Below, piece by piece: positions 57,156 through 64,000 of a stretch of DNA of 64,000 bases. This DNA comes from Wolbachia endosymbiont (group A) of Longitarsus flavicornis (lineage in GTDB: Bacteria > Pseudomonadota > Alphaproteobacteria > Rickettsiales > Anaplasmataceae). The stretch lies in NCBI RefSeq assembly GCF_963931955.1, contig NZ_OZ008337.1:496001-560000 (forward strand). The letters are read 5' to 3'. Numbering within the stretch: position 1 is the first letter of the stretch; every line of letters starts with the position of its first letter. The translations under genes were made by a program, and so were the position numbers. The notes under the pieces were generated by a model. That model ran no database searches and was not told where the DNA came from. It worked only from the letters and a program-made list of their open reading frames with translations.

Positions 57156-57467
57156 TCTCTATGATTATATGAAAGCTATAGTATTTTCTCAGGTAGGTTA
57201 TGTACGATTTCCAGATTCCATTCTGCCCACCTCACTCTTTGCTATTTTCAGTGTCACTCTGACGTGTGATACTCAAACACAGAAAATTTATTTTACTTAA
57301 ACCTTTATCTAATTTGAAAGGTACTACATTGACGCCCGCGATAGCCCTATTCCTATAGTGAGTAGGGTTATCTTCCCTCTTGCTTCATTTATATCATATT
57401 TTTAACTTACAATAACTATGTTTCTGACACTTTCAACACTTATGGAGGTAACGCAAGAAGTTTACTC
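57156..57467. other. Intergenic region with an IS110-end-like fragment
   Basis: On the minus strand 57320-57415 reads gttaaaaatatg..gaagcaagagggaa..actcactataggaatag..cgggcgt, close to 38265-38335 at the 5' end of the wrecked IS110 element. It may be a solo end. Nothing else seen. Confidence 0.5.
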
Positions 57468-59741
57468 TTAATAAAAACCTGATGATGAATCATTATTACC
57501 AAATTTCGGCCTGTTTCTGTTGCTGAAACCAGAACGAGGACGAGGAGGCCTCTTATGGTGACTTCCTCCAGGTTTTCTATTAAATGAATTATTGTAATAA
57601 TTATCCCTGTCATTTGGACCATCTTTCCTTTCCTCGTTGTAAAGCTCACCTTCAAAAAACTCTCCCGTCTCTTGATCAACCCGACGTCTTGACAACTTTG
57701 GACATCCACCTTTTTCAAAGTCAATTACTAGTGCTTTGAAAGTATCATCTTGTTTAAGTATGCTCTCTATAGAATCTATGTGTTCATTAGCTATTTCACT
57801 TATGTGCATTTTTCCTTTTCTGCCATTAAGAAATTCAAGCTCTACAATAGACTTCTCTATTCTTACAACCTTGACATCAACTATAGAACCTTGTTCTAGT
57901 TCTGTTATTGAATCAATCATCATACTCTTTGCAATTTCAGCTTCAGTGCCACTTGTGGCAAAAACAGAAACTTTACCATCATCTCCTATTTCAATTTTTG
58001 CATTACTTCTTTCACACACACTGCGTATATTTTTTCCTTTAGCACCAATAGCTGCAGAAATTTTGTCTTTATCTATGTAAAATGATAACATCCTTGGTGC
58101 ATGGTCTTTGACGTCATCACTGTGTTCTGAAATCACTGCATTCATTTTTTCTAAAATATGTAATCTTCCAGCTTTTGCCTGTTCTAAAGATTTTTCAACA
58201 ATTTCAAAGCTTATACCAGAAATTTTCATGTCCATTTGTAGTGCCGTAACCCCTTCACTAGTTCCTGCTACTTTAAAGTCCATATCACCAAGATAATCTT
58301 CATCACCAAGTATATCGGAAAGTATTACATACTCGTCTTTATCTTTGATGAGGCCCATAGCAATTCCAGCAACAGGGGCCTTTATTGGTACACCCGTATC
58401 CATTAAAGCAAGAGAAGTCCCACAAACTGTTGCCATAGAAGAAGAACCATCAGATTCCAAAATTTCGGACACTACTCTTATTGTATAAGGAAATTCAGAC
58501 TTATCGGGTAAAACAGGATGAATTGCTTTCCAAGCAAGTTTGCCATGACCGATTTCTCTTCTTCCTGGTGCACGCGCAGCAGAAGTTTCTCCAACAGCAA
58601 ATGAGGGAAAGTTATAATGCAACATGAAATGCTCACGTCTATCCCCTTCAATATCATCCACAATTTGCTCATCTTGAGTAGTGCCAAGAGCAGTAACAAC
58701 CAGTGCCTGAGTATTGCCTCTTGTAAATAGTGCAGAACCGTGAGTTTTGGACAGAATATCAACTTCAACTTCTATCTGACGTATCTCATCATGCTTACGA
58801 CCGTCTATCCTTACACTTTTCTTCCTAATTATTTCACGTACTAAAGATCTTTCAAAGTTTTTTACTGCATACGTAATTAACTTTTCGTCTTTTCCAGTTT
58901 CTTTAAGAGCATTCAATATATTCTCTCTGACCGCTTCTAGAGCTTGAACTCGCTCTTGTTTTACTGTTTGCGAATATGCTTTTTCAAAATCTTTACCGTA
59001 TTTTTCGAGCTCTTGTGTTATATCTGATGTATCAATAGGGGCAAAGCTCTCAGGTTTATTGCCAATTGTATCAGCAAACTCTTTTATGAGCTTAATGACA
59101 GGCTTAAGATGTTCATGGCCAAACTTTATTGCATTAAAAACATTTTCTTCAGAGAGCTCTTTCACTTCTGATTCAACCATTAAAATTGAATTTTCATCAC
59201 CAGACAAAAACAGATCCAAGCTGCTTGCTTTCATCTCTTGAACAGAAGGGTTGAGTATATAGTTATTATTTTCATCACAACCAACCATCACTCCAGCTAT
59301 AGTAAAGTGAAAAGGAACACCAGAAATTGCAAGAGCTGCAATAGTACCAATCAATGCTGGCACTTCAGGAGGATTGACTGTATCATAAGTTAATAGATTA
59401 CACACCACACTAACTTCATCATTAAATCCTTCTGGAAATAGTGGTCTTACACTTCTATCTATTACTCTTGAGATTAAAGTTTCTCTATCAGATGGCTTGC
59501 CTTCTCTTTTAAAAAAACCACCAGGGATCTTACCCATGGCATAGCTTTTCGCGATAAACTGCACATTTAAAGGTAGGAAATCAACATTTTCTTCCTTCTT
59601 TTTACTTACAACAGTTACTAAAACGGAAGTATCACCGTAATTTACAACTACTGAACCATGAGCTTGGCGTGCTATTTTTCCTGTTTCTAAAGATAAGGCA
59701 CGACCACCCCACTCTATAGATTTTTTTATAATTTTAAACAT
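57468..59741 (-). CDS. pnp: Polyribonucleotide nucleotidyltransferase (PNPase)
   Basis: 757 residues. Two RNase PH domains (GKIARQAHGSVVVNYGDTSVLVT; LFTRGNTQALVVTALGT, DYLGDMDFKVAGT), then KH (DKISAAIGAKGKNIRSVCE) and S1 (GSIVDVKVVRIEKSIVELEFLNGRKGKMHISEIA). Phosphorolytic 3'-5' RNA decay. The C-terminal ~45 residues are Arg/Gly/Asn-rich and disordered. It follows rpsO by 14 bp. Confidence 0.97.
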   Translation of the reverse strand: MFKIIKKSIEWGGRALSLETGKIARQAHGSVVVNYGDTSVLVTVVSKKKEENVDFLPLNVQFIAKSYAMGKIPGGFFKREGKPSDRETLISRVIDRSVRPLFPEGFNDEVSVVCNLLTYDTVNPPEVPALIGTIAALAISGVPFHFTIAGVMVGCDENNNYILNPSVQEMKASSLDLFLSGDENSILMVESEVKELSEENVFNAIKFGHEHLKPVIKLIKEFADTIGNKPESFAPIDTSDITQELEKYGKDFEKAYSQTVKQERVQALEAVRENILNALKETGKDEKLITYAVKNFERSLVREIIRKKSVRIDGRKHDEIRQIEVEVDILSKTHGSALFTRGNTQALVVTALGTTQDEQIVDDIEGDRREHFMLHYNFPSFAVGETSAARAPGRREIGHGKLAWKAIHPVLPDKSEFPYTIRVVSEILESDGSSSMATVCGTSLALMDTGVPIKAPVAGIAMGLIKDKDEYVILSDILGDEDYLGDMDFKVAGTSEGVTALQMDMKISGISFEIVEKSLEQAKAGRLHILEKMNAVISEHSDDVKDHAPRMLSFYIDKDKISAAIGAKGKNIRSVCERSNAKIEIGDDGKVSVFATSGTEAEIAKSMMIDSITELEQGSIVDVKVVRIEKSIVELEFLNGRKGKMHISEIANEHIDSIESILKQDDTFKALVIDFEKGGCPKLSRRRVDQETGEFFEGELYNEERKDGPNDRDNYYNNSFNRKPGGSHHKRPPRPRSGFSNRNRPKFGNNDSSSGFY

Positions 59742-59755
59742 ATTAAATTCCTCGA

Positions 59756-60028
59756 TTATTTTCTAATGCCTAACTTCTCTATTAATTCCTGATAGGCTTC
59801 ATTACCAAATTTACGCTTTATATAATTTAAGTGTTTGCGTCTTCTACCTATCAATATAAGTAAACCACGCTTAGAGTGATGGTCATGCTTGTGCACTTTA
59901 AAATGCTCAGTTAAATTACTGATCCTCTCGGTCAAAATTGCACATTGTACAAAAGATGAACCTGTATCATCTTCTTTAATTGCATATATATTTATCAAAC
60001 TCTTTTTCTTTTCGGATGTTATCGACAT
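59756..60028 (-). CDS. rpsO: 30S ribosomal protein S15
   Basis: 90 residues. DTGSSFVQCAILTERISNLTEHFKVHKHDHHSKRGLLILIGRRRKHLNYIK is the S15 pattern; binds the central 16S domain. Lies between truB and pnp, the classical order. Confidence 0.97.
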   Translation of the reverse strand: MSITSEKKKSLINIYAIKEDDTGSSFVQCAILTERISNLTEHFKVHKHDHHSKRGLLILIGRRRKHLNYIKRKFGNEAYQELIEKLGIRK

Positions 60029-60040
60029 CTAAACCTCATT

Positions 60041-61114
60041 TTAAATATTAAAAACACGAATAGGTTTCACACAACCATAAATAAAACTGCAGATTGCAAT
60101 AGGTATACTACCAACTATCGTACAACAAGTATCATAATTCTTTAAATTACGCAAGTTATTTAATACAACTTCCTGACCTTTTCTGATTTTCCCTGCATCT
60201 TCTGGGGAAATTTCAACTTTGACCATTGATTTTAAAGCTGATTCAATGGGGATGACGAAACTTTTTGCATTACTCACTGTCACTCCATCATCTTCTGTCA
60301 TCCCACCCCCCTCTGTCATCCAAGTAGCTGACACTGGGATCCAGCCTATTTCATCACGAATATTGTTTTTGACATATGCTCCTAGAATCTTTTGTCTATT
60401 ACATGATTTGTAAGTGTTTGTATATCTGGATCCCAGTGTCAAGCACTGGGGAGAGTAAGTTGTTGTGTTTTTTTTAGTAAGTTGCTCAATTGTCACTGAT
60501 TCATTTTCTCTAAAGTCACCTACCATAGTTCTTCTTAATTTTATAACATGTCCAAAGCAATTTAATACAATTCCAAGATCACGAGCAATTGATCTCACAT
60601 ATACACCACTACCGCACATCATAGAAAAATTTGCACTATTATTTATGGTGTCCACAGATATCAATTTCAGTTCATGTATTTTGACTTGTCGGGGCTTTAT
60701 ATTCACCTTTTGCCCACTTCTTGCCAATTTATACGCCCTTGCTCCTTTAATTTTTATTGCTGAAAATTGAGGAGGTGTTTGCTTGATCTCACCAACGAAA
60801 TTTTTAATTGCACAATTTATTTGATTATATTGAGGTTCTATAGTGCTAGTTCTAATGATATCACCACCCAAATCATCCGTGGTTCTTTGTTCGCCCCATT
60901 TTATTGTAAAATCGTATGCCTTTAAGTCACAAGATAAATACGGTATAGTTTTTGTTGCTTCACCAAGAGCAATTGGCAACACACCTGAAGCTAAAGGATC
61001 AAGTGTCCCCAGATGACCAGCTTTCTTAATTCCAAAAATCTTTTTAACTTGGGTTACAGCTTGTGCAGAACTAATTCCTATTGGTTTATCGAGATTCAGC
61101 CAACCATATTTCAT
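60041..61114 (-). CDS. truB: tRNA pseudouridine-55 synthase with in-frame palindromic insertion
   Basis: 357 residues against the usual ~300. The catalytic aspartate is in KAGHLGTLDPLASGVLPIA; QTPPQFSAIKIKGARAYKLARSG and SGVYVRSIARDLG are present. Residues ~220-275 (between QLTKKN and VSNAKSFVIP) are palindromic element and raise the length. They lie in the C-terminal region, away from the active site. First gene of the truB-rpsO-pnp operon. Confidence 0.94.
   Translation of the reverse strand: MKYGWLNLDKPIGISSAQAVTQVKKIFGIKKAGHLGTLDPLASGVLPIALGEATKTIPYLSCDLKAYDFTIKWGEQRTTDDLGGDIIRTSTIEPQYNQINCAIKNFVGEIKQTPPQFSAIKIKGARAYKLARSGQKVNIKPRQVKIHELKLISVDTINNSANFSMMCGSGVYVRSIARDLGIVLNCFGHVIKLRRTMVGDFRENESVTIEQLTKKNTTTYSPQCLTLGSRYTNTYKSCNRQKILGAYVKNNIRDEIGWIPVSATWMTEGGGMTEDDGVTVSNAKSFVIPIESALKSMVKVEISPEDAGKIRKGQEVVLNNLRNLKNYDTCCTIVGSIPIAICSFIYGCVKPIRVFNI
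60296..60453. repeat. Composite palindromic element inside truB
   Basis: Left unit gtcatccaagtagctgacactgggatccag, right unit ctggatcccagtgtcaagcactgggg; the ~85-bp core matches the ftsI element (tttcatcacgaatattgtttttgacatatg). Extra gtcatcccaccccc units lie at the left. Confidence 0.82.
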
Positions 61115-61249
61115 AGTTAATTATATACAATTGGTAACAGTTTAGCTTGAAATATATGCTTTAAATAATAACGTAAAAAATAGCTTGACTAACATGCATC
61201 TATTAACACATACTTAATCTTTTTATTAGCCTTATTTAAGGGGACTATT

Positions 61250-61633
61250 ATGACTACAAATAAAGATCAAAACATATGGAAGTGGGAAAACACTGCACAT
61301 ATAACAAAAATGGGTATTGAAGGTACAGTTGCACTTGCATCTTTAGCAGCAGCAATAACAACAATATTAATTGCTACTAAAGTAATTGCTGGACCTGCAT
61401 CTTTAGCACTTGTTGCTAGCCCTGCTGGAATTGCAGTTCTATTTATTGCAGCTGTATATTTTGCTGCACAAGCTTATTCTTCATATCAGCAAATGAATGT
61501 AATGGAGGGAGCTAAGGGTGAAGCGCTTAATGACAACGATTTCAACGAAAAAGTTAAAGCTTCCTTAGGAAATCCTGATGTTACTCAAATATTTGATAAC
61601 AAATACGCACTTAAGTCTCCAGGAGCTGTCTAA
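61250..61633 (+). CDS. Small membrane protein (127 aa)
   Basis: AAGGGG eight bases before the ATG. N-terminal 20 polar residues, then two Ala/Ile-rich helices (about 22-45 and 50-73), and an acidic soluble tail with DNDFNEKVKASLGNPDVTQIF. No signal cleavage site. I recognise no family. A good intrinsic terminator follows, so it is probably a single-gene transcript. Confidence 0.72.
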   Translation: MTTNKDQNIWKWENTAHITKMGIEGTVALASLAAAITTILIATKVIAGPASLALVASPAGIAVLFIAAVYFAAQAYSSYQQMNVMEGAKGEALNDNDFNEKVKASLGNPDVTQIFDNKYALKSPGAV

Positions 61634-61642
61634 ATAGCACAA

Positions 61643-61671
61643 GAGGTAGAGATGGTTCTGCCTCTTTTTTT
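61643..61671 (+). terminator. Rho-independent terminator
   Basis: gaggtaga..tctgcctc stem (one G-U) followed by a T7 run, 10 bp after the stop of the 127-aa gene. Confidence 0.75.
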
Positions 61672-61689
61672 CATTTGAGCATGTAAAGG

Positions 61690-62898
61690 TTATGATAATC
61701 TATCCCACACCTCAACTACATCCTCACTAAACTCTATTATCTCTACTTTTTTGAATTGATAGCAGTTGTTGATGGATTCAATCTCTAAATTCCCTACAAA
61801 AGGAGTGGCATCATTGCCTAAAATTTTACCACTGCGGCAGATTATTAATCTATCGATTAAATTATGCTTTAATAGCTCTGTGATTAACACTCCTCCACCT
61901 TCAACTAATAACCTTGTTATACCGATTTCTGAAACAAGTTTTGATACCATGTCTTTGAGGCAGACTTTGCCAGCATTGTTTGAATTAACTACTAAGTAGT
62001 TAATGTTTTTTATTTTTTTCTTTACTTCATTGTTTGTAATTACCCAAGTTGAACCTCCTGTCATCCCAGTGCGTGACACTGGGATCCATTCTTCTTCTTT
62101 TTTTCTAGATTCCAGCGTCACGCGCTGGAATGACATCGAAAGGTATGCTGTTGGCTCTTTGCTTAAATCATGGTTATATAAGGTATCTGCAGTCTTTGCA
62201 ATGTTATGCTCTTCCTTTAATTTCCCTTGGCTATCAATAATTAGCCTTATTGGTGATCTATTTTCGAGCCCTGGTAACCTGCAAGTTAAGAGTGGATCGT
62301 CACTAACAAGGGTATTGCTGCCAATCATAATTGCATCATATTTTGCTCTAAGCTTCTGTACCCAATTTCTCGTATCTTCACTTGTTACCCATTTGCTATC
62401 GCCTGTAAATGTTGCAATTTTCCCGTCAAGAGTTGTTGCGATTTTACAGGCTATAAATGGCCTGTGTAGTTTTTTAGTGGTGAAAAAACCGACATTCAGT
62501 TCTTCTGCCTCTTTTTGCATAATTCCTTGTTTCACTTCAATTCCTGCTTCTTTCAGAGCTTTAATGCCTCCACCTGAAACTCTACTATCTGGGTCAATAG
62601 TTGCAATTACTACCCTTTTTATTCCAGCTCTTATAATTCCTGCGGTGCAAGGTTCTGTAACTCCAAAGTGGCAACATGGCTCGAGCGTGATATACATAGT
62701 TGCATCTTGAGTTGAACCTTTCGCGTTTTGCAAAGCGACTACCTCCGCATGCGGACGCCCACCGATCCCTGTATATCCCTCACTAATAATTGTACCATCT
62801 TTTACAATAACACACCCGACAGCAGGATTTGGTGCAACATTTCCAAGATTTTTTTCTGCAAGCCTTAATGCAATTGACATGAAATGATCATCAGTCAT
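61690..62898 (-). CDS. ribD: Bifunctional riboflavin deaminase/reductase with palindromic insertion
   Basis: 402 residues. Deaminase zinc site HAEVVAL and PCCHFGVTEPC; reductase domain with GSNTLVSDDPLLTCR, LLVEGGGVLITELL. Makes the pyrimidine intermediate of riboflavin. Residues ~245-275 (SFQRVTLESRKKEEEWIPVSRTGM) are a palindromic element in frame within the reductase domain. The start overlaps the dgt stop as TAATG, so the two are coupled. Confidence 0.94.
   Translation of the reverse strand: MTDDHFMSIALRLAEKNLGNVAPNPAVGCVIVKDGTIISEGYTGIGGRPHAEVVALQNAKGSTQDATMYITLEPCCHFGVTEPCTAGIIRAGIKRVVIATIDPDSRVSGGGIKALKEAGIEVKQGIMQKEAEELNVGFFTTKKLHRPFIACKIATTLDGKIATFTGDSKWVTSEDTRNWVQKLRAKYDAIMIGSNTLVSDDPLLTCRLPGLENRSPIRLIIDSQGKLKEEHNIAKTADTLYNHDLSKEPTAYLSMSFQRVTLESRKKEEEWIPVSRTGMTGGSTWVITNNEVKKKIKNINYLVVNSNNAGKVCLKDMVSKLVSEIGITRLLVEGGGVLITELLKHNLIDRLIICRSGKILGNDATPFVGNLEIESINNCYQFKKVEIIEFSEDVVEVWDRLS
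62060..62135. repeat. Palindromic insertion inside ribD
   Basis: gtcatcccagtgcgtgacactgggat and attccagcgtcacgcgctggaatgac, in frame. Confidence 0.8.
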
Positions 62899-64000
62899 TA
62901 GAAAGAAGTCATTTCGTATGAGGTATCAAAAATTCTTCTGTGCTCGTGTATGGCAAATCTATCTGTCATACCCGAGATATAGTCACATATTATTACTGAA
63001 CGCTGAGATTCACAAGCGAGTTTACTCCACTCTGTGGGAAGTAATCCTGGGTTTTCATAAAAACATTGAAAAAGTTCCTGTATTATGCGTTTCGCTTTGT
63101 TCATCGTTCTACTCAGTTTATAGCTTCTGTATATTTTCTCCATGTTGAATCTTTTCATTTCTTTTGTAGCATTCGCAACTTCTGGTGAAAATGTGACTAG
63201 CATTTTATTTAGACTTCTTACGTCTTCTACACTTTTTATTTTGTGATCTTCAATATTTCTTTCAGTCTGAGAAACAACATCACTTATCATAGTTCCTATA
63301 GTTCCACTCAGTGATTCATGTATGAGTTTGCTCTGAGGCAATTCTGAATATCTGCTCCTTATGTCTTTAAACATTTTTTCAATTAAAGGAACCTTCAGCA
63401 AATCTTCGATGGTTACTAAATTCGCCCTGAGTGCATCATCAAGATCGTGAACACTGTAAGCAATATCATCGGCAATTGAAGCAACTTGCGCTTCAATGCT
63501 TGAAAATTCTTCAAGTTTTAGATCATATTTTTTGTTGTATTCTAGCAATAGCTGATTATTTGTGTGAGATACTGCATTCTGACCAAGTAAGGGACCGTTA
63601 TGTTTTGCAACTCCTTCAATCACCTCCCAACTTAGATTCATACCATCAAAGTCAGCGTGTTTTTGTTCGAGGTAAGTTAAAATCCTTATAGCTTGAACAT
63701 TATGATCAAACTCATACTTCTCATTATCAACTTGAACTGATTGCTTTAGAGCATCCTCACCTGTGTGACCAAATGGGGGATGACCAAGGTCATGTGCAAG
63801 CGCTATGCATTCAGTGATATCCTCATCTAAGCCGAGTCTACGCGCAATGGACCTTGCAATTTGTGCAACTTCAAGGCTATGAGTAAGCCGAGTGCGATAG
63901 TAATCGTGCTCGTAATTGATAAAAACTTGTGTCTTGTACCCTAATTTTCTAAACGCATTAGAGTGAATGATACGGTCCCTATCACGCTGAAAGCAGCTGC
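62898..64000 (-). CDS. dgt: Deoxyguanosinetriphosphate triphosphohydrolase-like protein, 5' end outside window
   Basis: HD-domain protein open to the right edge; no true start is present (an internal ATG at 63641 is only a downstream Met). The metal-binding motif is RTRLTHSLEVAQIAR...ALAHDLGHPPFGHTGEDAL (H..HD), then DIAYSVHDLDDAL with the later aspartate. It would hydrolyse dNTPs. The stop TAA overlaps the ribD ATG. Confidence 0.9.
   Translation of the reverse strand, partial: SCFQRDRDRIIHSNAFRKLGYKTQVFINYEHDYYRTRLTHSLEVAQIARSIARRLGLDEDITECIALAHDLGHPPFGHTGEDALKQSVQVDNEKYEFDHNVQAIRILTYLEQKHADFDGMNLSWEVIEGVAKHNGPLLGQNAVSHTNNQLLLEYNKKYDLKLEEFSSIEAQVASIADDIAYSVHDLDDALRANLVTIEDLLKVPLIEKMFKDIRSRYSELPQSKLIHESLSGTIGTMISDVVSQTERNIEDHKIKSVEDVRSLNKMLVTFSPEVANATKEMKRFNMEKIYRSYKLSRTMNKAKRIIQELFQCFYENPGLLPTEWSKLACESQRSVIICDYISGMTDRFAIHEHRRIFDTSYEMTSF

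Overview
The window is from a Wolbachia chromosome (Alphaproteobacteria, Rickettsiales, Anaplasmataceae). It is AT-rich. It carries dispersed palindromic repeats of the Wolbachia palindromic element (WPE) type, several IS5- and IS110-family insertions, an ankyrin-repeat gene, VirB2-like pilins, and the hemE / CBS-domain gene pair that brackets the replication origin in this genus. Strain and supergroup cannot be fixed from the window alone.

Layout. 1-4.7 kb: a partial membrane protein, an ElbB-like gene, a small hypothetical gene, and the divergent pair ftsI / ispH. 4.7-7.9 kb: a repeat block made of two inverted copies of a ~460-bp element (called R here), palindromes and two damaged IS elements. 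7.9-13.7 kb: minus-strand genes (glyA, an MFS transporter, aspC, hemE) and two small or hypothetical genes. 13.74-14.14 kb: the probable oriC. 14.1-21 kb: mostly plus-strand genes (CBS protein, purM, trmD-rplS, pstA, purQ), a frameshifted chpT and minus-strand purC. Most genes on each side point away from the origin. 21-28.8 kb: an accessory segment bounded by inverted R copies, with a tandem-repeat protein, a hydrolase, two SDR-type oxidoreductases, two virB2 paralogues and a YihY/BrkB protein. 28.8-37.6 kb: housekeeping genes (lgt, smpB, mnhE, purN, two M16 proteases, lspA-ribF, grxC). 37.6-46.8 kb: a fifth R copy, a wrecked IS110 element with an IS5-type insertion in it, two identical inverted 863-bp IS elements flanking comF, murE-metC and bolA, and an ankyrin gene cut by the second IS. 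46.9-64 kb: pgk, an EndoU-like gene, dgkA cut by IS110, rluD, a large coiled-coil membrane protein, comEC cut by an IS, tRNA-fMet, truB-rpsO-pnp, ribD and dgt.

How the genes fit together. Lipid II / division (ftsI, murE, probably metC for D-Ala), lipoprotein maturation (lgt, lspA), purines (purM, purC, purQ, purN), riboflavin/FAD (ribD, ribF), haem (hemE) and isoprenoids (ispH) are intact. Decay falls on chpT, comEC, dgkA and the ankyrin gene.

The two most interesting signals are these. (1) The five R copies all carry TTGACA, a 17-bp spacer and TATCAT, plus a closing stem kept by G-C/G-U exchange, so R looks like a multicopy non-coding RNA gene family. (2) Palindromic elements are inserted in frame inside five conserved proteins (FtsI, MurE, ComEC, TruB, RibD).
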